64,000 bases of DNA from Siderastrea radians. Taxonomy: Eukaryota > Cnidaria > Anthozoa > Scleractinia > Rhizangiidae. Positions 10,898 through 23,603 of the stretch are shown piece after piece (the first letter of the stretch is position 1; every line of letters starts with the position of its first letter). Below the pieces are notes generated by a model, which had not been told where the DNA came from, searched no databases, and was given only the letters and a program-made list of their open reading frames with translations. The stretch covers positions 16,205,871-16,269,870 of the forward strand of contig OZ024892.1 in the NCBI GenBank assembly GCA_964017195.1, in the 5' to 3' direction. The position numbers were made by a program, and so were the translations under genes.

Positions 10898-11033
10898 GTC
10901 AAAAGCCGCATCGGATCGGATCGGAATGAAGAAATGAGGATTGGATCAGATTGGATCGACAAAACCCGCATTGGAACACCGAAAGTAGGGTCGCCTTAAA
11001 TTCCCGCCAAAATGGTCACCTGGTATCCTGGAT
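10898..11033 (+). repeat. Dispersed repeat, inverted partner of 14811-14949
   Basis: About 135 bp, from TGTCAAAAGCCGCATCGGAT to AAAATGGTCACCTGGTATCC, match the reverse complement of 14811-14949 with few differences. GGATCGGATCGGA and GGATTGGATCAGATTGGATC give it internal short repetition. It is probably a small non-autonomous element. Confidence 0.85.
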
Positions 11034-12794
11034 AAGAATAAGTAGGTAGATTGTAACAGCACTGATTTTGCTTTTTGCTTCCCCACTTTGTTGTCAAGAT
11101 TTCTTTTAAGCACTACTTCTCTAAGTGATTTTAAATGCCTCTAGGGCAGGGGGAGAGATTAAAGTAAAAACAAGACGAGGGAAGGTGTGACAGCAGAGCA
11201 CTGCTGAAGACGATATCAAGGGAGCTTATTTCCTTGTGCTTCTTTTCCTGCCCTTTTAAAAAGCGTCATAATAGGAAACGAAAACTTCTATGTTTCTGAG
11301 TTGGTCGCATTTGGGCCCCAGGAAGATTGAACTATGTTTAAGCAGCATACTTTAAATGCGTATTTCTGAAAGGTAAGACAGATTAACCTATTCGGATTTG
11401 TTAGCTGAAAATTTAAATCGCAGAAAATTTTAGGGAACAAAATCTCATTCGCTGAATTTCCAAACTACTGTGCGTGTTTAATTTCCGATAAAAGCGAACC
11501 TTCTTTCACACTAACTACGTATTTGTCCGCTCCGACAACAGGATGAATTAATTTTACAGAAACCAGTGTAGAAAAGTACTAGGATTTCAAAGGAGTTAAC
11601 TTGTATTGGATGAGAGCAACCGGCGGACGAAGGTGCTGACGAGTTTTGAAAGCCAACGAATCGCGCTAGCATTCTTTTGCGTTTTAATGAAGCAGTAACT
11701 ATTTGGTTCAGACTGAGTCACGCTATGGTCAAAATATTTCATCACGATCTTCGTCACGCACGTTAAAACAGGGTGGTTGACCGAAGAAAACGAAGGTTCT
11801 GTCTTTATTTATATTATCATAGCTAACACGTAAAAGGTACAGTAAATTACGAAATTGAAACATTTACACCACTTGGGCTTGTATCTTACGTGGCCGTAAT
11901 ATATTTTGCACCCCGAGGGGAGTGAAAACAACGGTGGGGTCTAATGTCCCTGGGGCTTTTCTTCTTATTTGTTTTTTTTTTCGTCACTTGCTTTTGTCTC
12001 GGCCAACACAGTCTTTGTAAACTTCCGGTTTTCTTTTGGCGGTTGCTTTAAACTTCCGCTTCCGTTGTGGCGTCTTTCAATCGTGACGTCAGGGTTACGC
12101 CTTGCAAGGTAAACAAAACTTAGGCATGTCACATCGCAATAACAACGTTAGTACTGATGTGTCAACGTTCCATACTTATATGACACAGACAAACCGCTGT
12201 TAACCTTGTGGTAACGGTTAGGTGGGGGTACATGTTTTACATGTAACGCATGCGCAAGTAAGTTCGACTCAACGGTACCTAATACATTTAACTTTGCCCA
12301 AAGCAACATATGAGTAAATTATTTCAACGCGTGATAAAGACGGACTCGTCACTTTGCGGCCTGAAGAGAAACGAGTTAATTTTCGCTAGTTTTGACACGT
12401 TTCTCACATTTCAATTGAATGTTTCACCGCTTTATAACGGCGAAATTGTTATATCACAAAAAAACATAGGCACGCAACGCGTGCAGAGCCAGAGACGATG
12501 GTGAAATTTATTAACACAAACTATGGTTTTCACACCACTGCAGGGCGGACTGTGCGGTCCCCCTCCCCTCCCCGACGAAGGACAGACGCCACCGGACAGA
12601 TATCGTGTGGCGACGTTCTTTTAGCCTCTAACAGTAGCCTATGACGGCACTAGCAGACGTCGTTGGCAAAAAAGGAACGAGCTCCACTAATTTCGCGAAT
12701 TTTAGCAACATGTTAGTTTGTTTCGTACTTTCTTTTTGCTTTTTCAAAGCTAATTGTTCAGTTTTAGAACAGATACTTTGCAAGATCTTTACGA

Positions 12795-13240
12795 ATTCCG
12801 AGTCAACTTGTTTGATTTAATTTTGCGAGGGGATTTCTGGTTTAGCAAACCGAATGTAAACATATTATGTCATGAGATATGCCTTAGAACGTGTTTGAGC
12901 GTTTCGCTTTTCCTGGTGATCTGCTTGTGTTTATCAAGCTTTATATTTCGATTTTTATGCTACGGCCACTTATGGTATTCAAGGTCTAGGCCCAAAAGTA
13001 TATATTTTGTATATATTTCAACGTTTGAGTTAATTTTGTTTAGCAGAATAAAATATAGGCCTGCAATGCGTGCAGAACCGACGAAGTGTTGGTTCGTCTC
13101 CAAAACAAAGCAAATGAGGCGTGCGTGACTAAACGTTCAATGACATTCGACGTAAAAATACGGAATCGTTAACCTAGGGGAGAGGTGGGTCAGATCGGCC
13201 GGTGAAAATGCCCACTGGGCTTTCTTGTTTCTGCTAGTCA
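12795..13240 (+). repeat. Dispersed repeat copy (partner 51085-51575)
   Basis: The words GAGGGGATTTCTGGTTTAGCAAACC, GTCATGAGATATGCCTT, TGTTTATCAAGC.TTATATTT, TCAAGGTCTAGGC, CAACGTTTGAGT and AATGCCCACTGGGCTTTCTT occur in the same order at 51.1-51.6 kb. Copies have drifted with several indels. No reading frame is shared, so this is a non-coding element or a terminal repeat remnant. Confidence 0.75.
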
Positions 13241-14143
13241 GGATATGCGAACGAATTTTGCCAGTTTGCTGCTTTTGCTGTTTGCATTGTAAAAACTGCA
13301 ACATCAGCTTTCCTATACGGCGTTTGTGCTTGCTTTACAATTAAGCGTGCACCAAGTTTCAGTAAAAAAAAAAAAACAACAACAACAGCAACGAAACTAC
13401 CTTACATTCGCAGTAGCCAGTTAGACCGTTTTACAGTGCACAGTGCGAAGCGCCCAGGTGGCCTTTGAGTGGAAGTGAGCCTGGAGTTGACCTTGTTTTG
13501 TTGCAGACGTTTTTGCATTCCATGCGGAAATAATGACATTTTAATGACCTGTTAGCATAAGAGCATAATTTAGTAAATGTAACAAACAGAAAAGTTTGTA
13601 TGAAAACAACTTCAACTCTAACCTCGCCTTCATACTTGGCACACAACATTTAAATGGCCTATTTGTATTTGAGCAGTTATCTTTAGTCGTGCGCATAACT
13701 TCAATGAAGTATTCTTAAAAGAAAAGTGCGCATAAAACAGTCAAACTAAGTGCAAATGACATTTGTCAGTGTAGACGTTTTACAGTGTTCCAATTGAATT
13801 TACCAGGGTCTTGGCATGGTAAACTTCCTCAACTTTCACAAATGATTTTCACAATCGAGACCATTACATGTTACTTGAACCGAGATTGCCGAGTCTGTGT
13901 ACAGCCACCCACACTCTCAAGAAAAAACAATCGAAAAGGGCCCCCTCCGATGTTTCTTGAGGATAGCGGGTAGCTTTACACAGGCTTAAAAAAACTTTTT
14001 GACAGATTCGTTAGTGCTTCCATTAGCATCTAGGAGTAAAACTGTTTCACAATTTGAAAATAATACTTCCAAAAACCAATTTTTGGATATGTGACAACAA
14101 ACTAAGAACCAGGCAGTGACCTTACTACGTTCTTGTCCAATGG

Positions 14144-17100
14144 TTAACACATTGCATTAATTCCAAACTCTTCCTGTAGTAGTTTGCCGTGTTCAAACAA
14201 GAAAGGAGCATGATCTGTTGGCGAGAGCATTAAATTTGTCAGCAAAATGAAATCGGGATACTTCTCCTTTATCCAATGTTCCCTTAGGTAGAAACGTGTT
14301 GGTCCATAATGTACTTGGAGCTTTCCATCTTTCATAAATGGCATGTTTTCTTTGGCTGTAGAAATGATGTCTTCAGGAGGCGGGGGAACATGACCAGGCA
14401 CACGGACTTCTGAGTTGTATCCACCGTATCGATATACTCTGCTTTCAGAAAGCCAACTTAAGGTGTACTTAGTACGAGCAGGAGGGGTCGATGACTGTCG
14501 ACTAGCAGGAATTGTAACTGTAGCTGATGGCGTTGTCTTCGAACGCTGACGCGCACGTCTTCCTTTCCGACCCAGGGGACCAACATTGACGTCGAGGTTA
14601 CTTACTTTTGTAAGATTCCTTGCACATTGCCTGCTTGCAATAGAAACCTAAATGCTAAATGCCAAAGTGTTCTCCCGTTCAGCAACTGCTAAAGCATTTG
14701 AACATATTTTCAGAGACTTCCAGTTTGCACACTCACACTCCACTTTGCCAGTGTTGTCGTCCGTGACCACATAACTAGGTCTTCCTAGTGAAACACTTGC
14801 GACTGAAAAAATCCAGGGTACCAGGTGACCATTTTGACGGGAATTTAAGGCGACCCTACTTTCGGTGTTCCAATGCGGGTTTTGTCGATCCAATCTGATC
14901 CAATCCTCATTTTTTCATTCCTATCCGATCCGATGCGGCTTTTGACAACCGATCCGATCCGATTCAGGTTTTGTGAGTACAGTCCCCCTCCGATCCAGAT
15001 TTTGTCAACGGCCTCAGAAAATCACTACTGCTGTAGCACGTGGAATGGGATCCGAGCGGTCCGAAACTTTGTGGTTTTCTTTGAAAACTTATTCCGCCCC
15101 GTGATAGGAGGCGCCTTAGTTCAGAAAAAAATTGGAATGTCCCAATACATTACTTTCAAAGTAATGGATTTCCATCAGCTGTCGGTGGTCCTCGCCAAAC
15201 ATCTTGTTGTCAAAAGCAGCTGGGCTTTTTCGACATTGCTTCACGGACTTTACTTAAAATACCTTCCAATCGGGGATCTTCATCTGGGAGATCAAAGCTG
15301 CTTATTTTACAGTCAAGCATGTCCGTGTTGCATTCATTCCGCTCAGATTCAGTACTAACAATTCATCCGAATGACTGAGGGCCTTCTACAGCGTTCAGCT
15401 CTGCCATGGTTGGCTTGGTGAGCTTCTCAATATATCTGGTGCGCTCATCTTTCGAGCTCACCGGGAAAGGAAATCGGGTACTGCAAACTTCTCAAACTCT
15501 TCACGCAGTTCGTAATCTTCTGAAACTCCAGCAACTGCTTGAGAACATTTGTCGTTCTCAGTATCCACAAGACTTCGGACAGCTTTTTTCATACCACTGA
15601 ATGCAGACTGTGTGTGCTTCTTAACTGACTTGAGGCGGCTGTTACTACACTCGGCATCATTGGTAGGAAAATGGGAAGGTATATTACTATCCATTGTAAT
15701 TGGTGTAGGACTGGCTCTCCCGCGCACACTTGGAATCATCCTCGTCTTCATCACATCACCCCTGACTTCCATCCATTTAAAGACCTTCTCCGTATGATCA
15801 CCCCGGTTCGGGGTGAACATACTCCTGATGATTGAGCATCCAGGAGTCCAGCCCGGTAAAATCCGTCGCCATCAACTTTGCCGAATACTTCTTTAACAAA
15901 TTCTCTTTGCATCCCAGGCGTGCCATACGACGTCAATACTCGGTGAAATTTGTCTCGGCAAAGTGACCAAAGCAACGCAGGCTGCGACTGTGGGCATTTG
16001 GAAGCCTCGTTTCTAAGGCATTGACCAATGCTTGTTCGCCATCTGTCCCTGTAGACAGCATTCCCTGTAGTTCTGGCCTCAAATCAATGAGATTTTGAAG
16101 GAATCCAATGTAAGTGTTCTGGTCCTTTCTGTAATGAATGAGAACAAGATCAACCACAAAGGACTTTTGCTGGTTCGTTTGTGCTTCAGAAACCGTTTAC
16201 GGAATGATATGAGAGAACATTCGTACGGACTTTGACGGAAGGTGTTATCAATCTGCACGGTGTGAACGTCACCTTCCGACGTGTTAAACTTGGCTAAATT
16301 GGTCAGCCGTTTGTCTGAGGCGATGACGATTGTCATGTTTTCCTACTTGATGCTCACTCTTCAAAAGAAAAGGCTTGTTGTCAGTTTTCATTTTGAAAAG
16401 AACCTCAAATAGCTCATCTTGCTTCTCTCTTCCTTGGACAACCTTCCGATCACTACATTCGATTCTTGTGTCGGTAGAGATACCGCATCCTGAATTGGGC
16501 CTACTGACGTCAACGTCTGGTCGAAGTTTCTACTACAGATGGCTTTGTTCTGTGTATGGAACGCCTTTACCGTTTTTAGAACTTTTACGAGGCTTCTTTG
16601 CAAATTCTTTCTTCTTACATCTTCTTTGTCGTGAACCTTCCGTACGCGGGTGACGTTATTGACTATTTCGCCGTTTTCCTCTCTTACATGCCAACGTTCC
16701 AACTGTGATATAACCACTCCAGCTGGTAAATCTTTGCCTTTCGCTGTGTCTTGTTACGTTGAGAGCGGATTATATCTACGTTAAATTCGCCATATACCTG
16801 GTTGTCACCTTCTACCACAACATTTATAGTGCGTTTGCCATTGTAACTGTCATACAGCAGCAATCCGTCTGCTCGTAGATCGTCGAGTGGAATGTATCGT
16901 AAATCGAGAAGGGGAAATGCGTTCATCTGAACTTGCTTTGGAGGCTCAGTAGACTTGACGTCATCGTTGGTCCAAGTAAACATTCATACCATCTCTTCAG
17001 TTGAAAAGACCGCCTTCTTCCGTCTCTCAAGAAATTGGGATTCTTTTGTTATCATCGTAATATCGTCTTCATTTGAGCTGTTGGACTCACACCTCTTTCT

Positions 17101-17172
17101 TTTGTATCCAGGAGGGTTTTTCCGGACTTCTATCACTGGATAAAGTCTAATCGATGACCTTTCTTTGCTCAA
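14144..17172 (-). pseudogene. Decayed Mutator-like (MULE) transposase with SWIM zinc finger
   Basis: Open pieces on the minus strand line up as one long protein read from 17172 down to 14144. They are an N-terminal region (17172-16388), a transposase core at about 16336-15458 containing TVQIDNTF, LVLIHYRKDQNTYIGFLQNL, STGTDGEQALVNALE and LRCFGHF, a SWIM zinc-finger block at 14893-14648 (VECECANWKSLKIC then SNALAV), and a C-terminal region ending in EFGINAMC before a stop. The SWIM signature CxC-x-CxH has its histidine replaced by Asn. Frame changes near 16727, 16388, 16150 and 15950 and a repeat insertion at 14811-14949 show it is not functional. Such proteins are transposon-encoded or transposon-derived; no TIRs were found at its ends. 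Confidence 0.75.
14811..14949 (-). repeat. Dispersed repeat inserted in the transposase pseudogene
   Basis: This is the reverse-orientation copy of 10898-11033. It interrupts the coding sequence just upstream (in gene sense) of the SWIM block. The frame reads through it, which gives a misleading extension of the SWIM-containing frame. Confidence 0.8.
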
Positions 17173-18846
17173 TTTTAAAAGGAATAACAGATCATACTTG
17201 ATTCACGCCTTTAACATATAGTGTTCGAGGACATAAAAGACGAGAAGTGTTATTTTGAAGACTCTTGCCTTTCTGCTATCATGGCCGTGTGATAAGGCGC
17301 CTCCTGCGGCCTGATCTTAGTCCATTTGAAGGATATGCAGTGGACATGACGAGGGCTGTTGACAACTTTTTCATGCAGTAGTATTAGGTTAAATAATTGG
17401 CTTCCTAAGATCAAAAACTCCTCATATTCTTCAATACAAAGCTGAAAATAATGAAGTAGCCACAACAAGGAGGAAATCTGAAGGAATTCGGGGGCATCTG
17501 ATTGCCATAGAAGTGATGAGGGCACTTCTCCTACCACGCCTAGTCTCTAAAATCTCTTTTGTTAAGGCAGGTGAAAAACTCGGACCAGATCAATTCCGAT
17601 CGAGGGTGTAGTTCGGACCAACTTGAATCGATTTAAATCAGCTCACAACTAAAATGACAACAGGAAAAAAGAAAGAAAACGAGGGGCCCTTTACGCATCT
17701 ACAGGTTTAAATTACAGCTTTAAATTCACTAATTTAAAGTTCTAAAAAGCCACACGCTGGTGATTAGCTCTTTTAGTTCGAGCATTATTGCCGGATTCGA
17801 TTCAGTCCAACAATCTGAGTTGATCTGGTGCGAGTCTGATGCGTGGCTGTTTTATTGTCGCAGTCACAGAACCTCATAAACCCTTACGGATTTTCTGCAA
17901 AGTGCTTAGGCAAAGTAACTGATATTTAACTCATTGACTCCCATGCCGCCCAAAACCGCCCGTAAAGGACTACTGCCTGTCCTTGTTAAGTTTGTAACGT
18001 CATCGCTTTGAGCGACAGCGGAAGGTTTTGATAAAAAATTGATGCACGTGTCACACTTCTAACAAAAACTGAAGCGCTCCCTTAAAATAGACCACAGTTA
18101 GACAAAGAAAAAAGGAAAGTTTCCTTGTGAAGGACCTTGACACTGGTTGACACTTCTAGTTGAAAATTTCCTCTTTCCTGAAAGTTGAGGTGAAATCATT
18201 TTTAATCCAAGGAAAGACTAACAAATGGACTACAAACTCAGATAAATCGAATTGAGAACCAAAAACAACTGGACGGGGCGCTAAAACTTGGAAAGACGAC
18301 CTGGTTCGGTTTTCTTCTCTTAAAAAACTGCCCAAATTGTGAAATGTGATCACGAGTATGCCCGAAATCAAATTTGCCGCATCATCCCTCGGAAATGGAA
18401 GAGAAGTTTAGTTTCCGTGCTGCAGATAAAGTTATAGACGTCTTGACGGGGATTTGTGTAGACAGGAGCCAAGTTACAGCATCATTGCCTTAAAATGGCA
18501 GTTTTTTAAGGTTAGGTTTTTCTAACCCGCGTGTTGAACAAACTTATGTATACACCTGATTGAAGAAACGTATAAACCATGAACGATGCGACGTTGTGGA
18601 ATTCTGGGAAAACAGCTCAGCAAGATTGTTACTACGTTCCGTTTATTCATATTCAAGGTATTTTTTATTCATGGAGAGTTTTTGGAGTATATCTATCAGT
18701 TTTATTTTGTCCGTGCCATTATGATGTACACGTTGTCTGAGAATCAAAGCAGGATCTTCCGCTTCCCAGAAAACCATTGGGTCGTAAGGTTTTTGGTTTA
18801 TGTTCTGTACCCGACAACGTTTCTTCAATTAGGTGTATGTATGTGT

Positions 18847-18880
18847 CAAGAGAGGATAAAGGGGTATCTATCCTCTCTTG
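18847..18880. repeat. 12-bp perfect hairpin
   Basis: CAAGAGAGGATA and TATCCTCTCTTG flank a 10-nt loop. It stands alone in a stretch with no gene and its role is unknown. Confidence 0.85.
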
Positions 18881-19548
18881 TATGTATATAATGAGTGAAT
18901 GGGTTAAATGTATTGCACATTGTGATGGGTATATTTTTCAGAAAACCGTATAAACAAAAACCTAATCAGTCAGTCAGTCACTTGAAGATTATAGTTGTCT
19001 TTTACTGGAATCTGGAAACAAGTCCAAAGTAAAAATCGGTTAACGTTACATATTGTTTGGATTCAAACCTATGCCAGGATATTGATTGTCAGTTGATTCC
19101 TGAAATTATTTGTTCAAACCAAGATTCTAGCTTCTCCAGTCAAAACAAAGTATTGGATCTGAAAATTAAGAAGACTGGTTGAGTCAGCTGGAATATTGTG
19201 TAAAGAAAGCAATGTACGTTGTTTATTTACTTTTGCAGTAGTGATTTTTAATTTTCATTTTGGCTGATCGGATCTCTTTACTGAGTCCAACGTGCAAGGT
19301 CCTGAGCGTTCACAGCTTTCGCTGTCTTTCTGTTTTGTGTCTAATCATGTGAAATACAAAGTTACAGCAGAGGCAATATGCAAAAATTATCATACTATTT
19401 TTGCGTTACTATCCCCTCTTCCTCTTCCAAACAAGAGATCTGGGTACGAGTTCCCGGCTTGCGCTTGGAGCCTCCATTTTCTTTGAGAAGCTGATCTGAA
19501 AATCATCACTTTTCGCTACTCTTTCAACTCCAAAACGGAGTTCTAAGC

Positions 19549-22500
19549 ATGGATGACGGCAAATCTAATCCTGAAGGCCGGACAGAGGGTTCATCCAACA
19601 TGGCGGTGAGTGAGTTTTCTACTCTGCCGAGCGAACCTCGTGCAAATCAACCCGAAGTGGAACTTCCACCTCCGTACTCACAAGTGCCGTTGTCTCAGTT
19701 TCCTAACCAGCGAGTGATCCATAATCCAGTACAACAACAAAACACGTGGAATTCTCAAGGTACAAACCTTTGATATGGTCTCACATTGAAAACAGAAGGG
19801 TACAGTTTTGTTTTTACCTAAGAGCTCGTGTTATGATCTGTTATGACTGTTATCGGAAATCCTCTATATAAAATCAACTGAAAGATTACCAGAAATTTGC
19901 AGACCGTGATGAAGGTAGTTCGATTGCAGGTAGTCTTATTTTCAAGAGTTATAAGAATTTTCAACATGTTGAAAATAAGCTATGGGTGGAAGAAAATACA
20001 GTCAAAGCTGATCTTTTAATGTTACAGAGGTAATTAAGTTTATATTGATGTTGGATAGTTTCAGACCTAGCAAACCATCCACAGTAGTTAGATGACTGCA
20101 AAATTTGTAGAGGCGCTGTCTGCAAAGAGAGGGTCAATGATACATGCCCCTCCCTCTCCCCAAGAACTCCCTTAATCCCCCCTCCCATCAAGGATTAGCG
20201 GTGCTTTTGTAATTGTTAAACTTTAAGTTGATTTATGTTTAGTTATTTTTGTTGCATTTACCTTAATTTTCTATTTTAAATACCTGGCTCACTCACAAAC
20301 GTCCTCTTTTATTAAGTTTGATAAGTCTGGTATTGTTGCAGGGTATCCTCCATATCCTTACCCTGGAGCTCCACAACAGCCACCTTTCCAGCATGGTGTA
20401 TTCCCTCCTCAATCTGCTGATGAAGTCCGTCTAAGGCAAGAGAGTGCAATCCGACAGGGAATTGCAAACAATGTGACAGTGATATCGCGAACCTACCGCC
20501 AACGAAGCTGTACATACCGCCTTGCAAGGCTGGGAATTGCGTTTTTGGTGGTGGGAATTTCACTGCTTATTATGCTAGGTGTTATAGTGATCCGTCCAAC
20601 CTTGAATGATATGCAGCTACAGAGTGCTCGCTGCACAGTCATTTCCAGTGAGTACACACAAGAAGACACGAGTTGCGACTGTGGCCGGTATTGCACGTCG
20701 TATTACCCTTGCCTGCAGATACGAGTGTTTTACTTTGCTAAAGGAAAAAGGCAGGTAGCATATCTGTATCAGGATGTTTATGGTGACAAAAATAAGGTGA
20801 GAATGTTTTCATCTCTTGTGGTGCATTGATATGGGTAGACTTTTCTAAGAATGTGGTTGGGTCTTTAGAAAACCCTTTTTTTATTTACATGTAGTTAGTG
20901 AGCTGCCTCACATAATGTAATGGCCACTGGGTTCCTGGAATATTCAGGGGCCTCTGTTGTGGTCAGCCATCCACCAGATGGACTACTCCATTACTGGCAA
21001 ATCCCCACAACTCAGCCATGAGCCCCACATACCAAGCCGAAGGGACCTTTGAGCTAACACCAGGTCAGAGTATAAATAGTTCACAGCTTGCCATTTGCAG
21101 AAAAAGTACTCATGCTGAGCCTGACAGCCACTTAACAACCACTGACCAGCAGCACGTATGGACCACATGCTCCTTTTTGGTTAACTTGATTAAATTAAAA
21201 CAAAAGAATGCACAGCAAAGGGTCATCTCATATCCTTACTTACTACAACCTCATTCCCAGGGTGTTCCCTCTTCATTCCTGAAGAATGGACCCTGGTTTC
21301 TCCTGGTCACATGGCACCGAACTGAAAATCTGAATGGTTTTCAAATTTGCCCTCAAGGAGACGTAGTAAATTGTAAGAATGTCGATTTTGTCCAAATGGT
21401 TTAATGTCCCGGTGGCCCTGTGAGCTTTTTCAGGAATATTCAGCCCTGTCAAAATGTGCTGGCAGCTCGCAATTTTCCCATCAACAGGAAATCATTTGCA
21501 GCTTGCTTCACACTGGAATGTTCACTCAGTCAGAAAGACCCATTCCTTGCTGCATACTTCTTTTGTTGCCTGCAACTACAAATCATTTTAGCAGGGCTGA
21601 ATATTTGTGTTAATAAAAAGTCTTTTTACTGCCAAGTATTTCTTCATTACACGTGGATGTTCGACCAGGACATGGCCCCTGTAATTTTCGACTCAGGAAC
21701 ATGTTTTAATGTCTCAGAATTTAAAAATTCAAAATGACCTGGTCAGTGTGAGTCACAACAAACTTGCAACGGGGAGAGCCATCAGCTTTTTGCTCTGTGG
21801 AGCTCGAAATTAAATGAAGTGAAAATGAAGGACAAAATTATTTTTGGCATGTCCAAGGAGCAGCAGAATTTTGCGCAACTGGACGGAAGACAGGCAAAAA
21901 ACATGATCATAAAAAAAGCCATGCCAACTGACTGAAACTACCAGTTTTATAAGGATTTGAAAGTAATTTAATTAATTCCTTTCGCTTTAGTAGATGAAAT
22001 TGCTCTCACACCACCGATTGAACAAAAACACTGACATTTCTTGTAACAAAACAGTTATGAAATAAAAGTGAGCTTCGCTAAACTAGATAACATTGGCTTG
22101 ATTGAGAGCTTTGCTGACAACAAGGTTTGTACCCTGGACTACACGATTATACCAGTATATTTATGATTTAAAGAAGCTAAGCTTACAGTTAAAAATACAC
22201 CAATGAAATCGCTTTTATTATCCAAATTTTACTTGCATCACTAGCAAACAGATGTGTGTTTTTTTGTAATTGTGACATTTTGTCTGGGCAAACCGGGTAC
22301 GTCAAATTCAAATCAGATCGAGCTTACTGTAGAATATTTGTTCATCTTCTGTAGATTGATACCAAAAATGTGCCAAATGACTTCCATTAAGGGGACCCTG
22401 GGAATGAGGTTGTAGTCACTGAAGTGATAACAAAATGCAGAGGCACATTTTTTTTAATGTAGGCCAGATGCCCAAACTGGGTAATATCTGAGCATAAAAA

Positions 22501-23036
22501 ATTACAGACCTATAATTTGACATCTATAGGCCTTTTATACACCCAAATCATCAGTTAAATATGGGACATATTTAGCTGATGAAGTGGAAAGGCATAGTAA
22601 AACTTACGGACAAGTCATGGAATTTTATTAGTTGGTTCGTGTGTGAACTTGACATGAGCCCCTGTGTTTGGATTCAGATGCAGATGTTTTGACATTTTTG
22701 CCTTCTTTGTTGACTTTGCAGTGCAGTGTTCAGAGTTGTTCTTCAGATGAGTATCTCAATCGGGATGATGTGCAGAGCTTTGAGTCAGCATTTGGCACTG
22801 TTGGTGACAGTTACACTTGTTACTACAATCCCAAAACTCCAAATGAGGTGTTCAAGCATCATTCTGGCGAGTCAAGTGATAACATGAAGATAATGCATTG
22901 TATCCTGTGGCCGATGCTTATTGTGTTTCTGAGTGTTTCCTTGCTTGGAGTGCTGTTCTGCCGATCCAAGGGCCATTGCTGTTTCAAGAAGAATGGATCC
23001 TCTGTTCCATACCAAGACTTGCAGGCAACAGCTTGA
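19549..23036 (+). CDS. BK-channel beta-subunit-like membrane protein, 3 exons
   Basis: Exons 19549-19759, 20342-20796 and 22722-23036 join in phases 1 and 0 through donors GTACAA and GTGAGA and acceptors TTGCAG and TTTGCAG, giving 326 residues from an ATG. Residues 1-133 form a cytoplasmic Pro/Gln-rich tail with a PPPY motif at 40-43 and a second YPPYPYPG stretch. TM1 is at about 134-154, a Cys-rich extracellular loop runs from 155 to 282 (Cys 168, 182, 184, 188, 194, 223, 228, 255), and TM2 is at about 283-302, with a short Cys/Lys tail. Two helices, the loop pattern C-x-V, YPCLQIRV, N-x-CS and YTCYYNP, and WP at the start of TM2 match the calcium-activated potassium channel beta (KCNMB/slowpoke-beta) family, which tunes Slo1 gating at the plasma membrane. 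Human members are about 190-280 residues; the extra length here is the N-terminal tail. Vertebrate subtype cannot be assigned. Confidence 0.8.
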
Positions 23037-23059
23037 TATCATTTTAACGAATAATAATC

Positions 23060-23065
23060 AATAAA
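23060..23065 (+). other. Polyadenylation signal AATAAA
   Basis: The canonical hexamer lies 24 bases after the stop of the beta-subunit-like gene. A second one occurs near 23224. Confidence 0.6.
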
Positions 23066-23084
23066 CACAAAAAGTAAGATATGT

Positions 23085-23370
23085 AAACAGTACCACAGGA
23101 AAACAGAGTACTGCCCAATAGCTTTCATTTTATCATGATGATAATTGAAGGGGTGCATGGAATAAGGTCCTAAGTGACTCTTGATGTAATGACATATAAA
23201 TTTCTCCTTTTGTTTCACAAGCAAATAAAATGGAATTTGGAAGGAGAATTTAGCAGTTTATCAGAAGTCACCCTGTCAGAGCATAATAAACAGCACCAGG
23301 AAAGTACTGCTCAATAATTTTCATTTGAATGGTCGCACCTTAAGATTTCATCCATACTGATAGGCTCAAA
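23085..23370 (-). repeat. Inverted copies of the 105-bp satellite
   Basis: The stretch GCATAATAAACAGCACCAGGAAAGTACTGCTCAAT followed by TTTCATTTGAATGGTCGCACC is the reverse complement of the monomer at 3.8-4.0 kb. A more diverged monomer precedes it from about 23085. They follow directly on the 3' end of the beta-subunit-like gene. Confidence 0.75.
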
Positions 23371-23603
23371 AGTTGGAACTACTTTATGCAGTAGAATAAA
23401 TACCGTGCAGCTTTATAGCACTATGGTCTAACTATCATTTCACTGACTGAAAGTTAAAACACCAGATAACTTAAGGTTTGACTTTAGGAGGCATAGGGAA
23501 AGTGTCAGTACCTGATGCAAATAATTTTGTTATCTACAGTGTAAATGGGCTAAAAAATTGTTTCAATGTTGTAAGGTTTTTTTTCCGTTTAGTTTTATTA
23601 TGT

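Noticed and set aside
20983..21737. Several frames inside the second intron of the BK-beta-like gene
   Set aside because: No splice sites in phase, no family resemblance, and flanked by the gene's own exons with matching phases.
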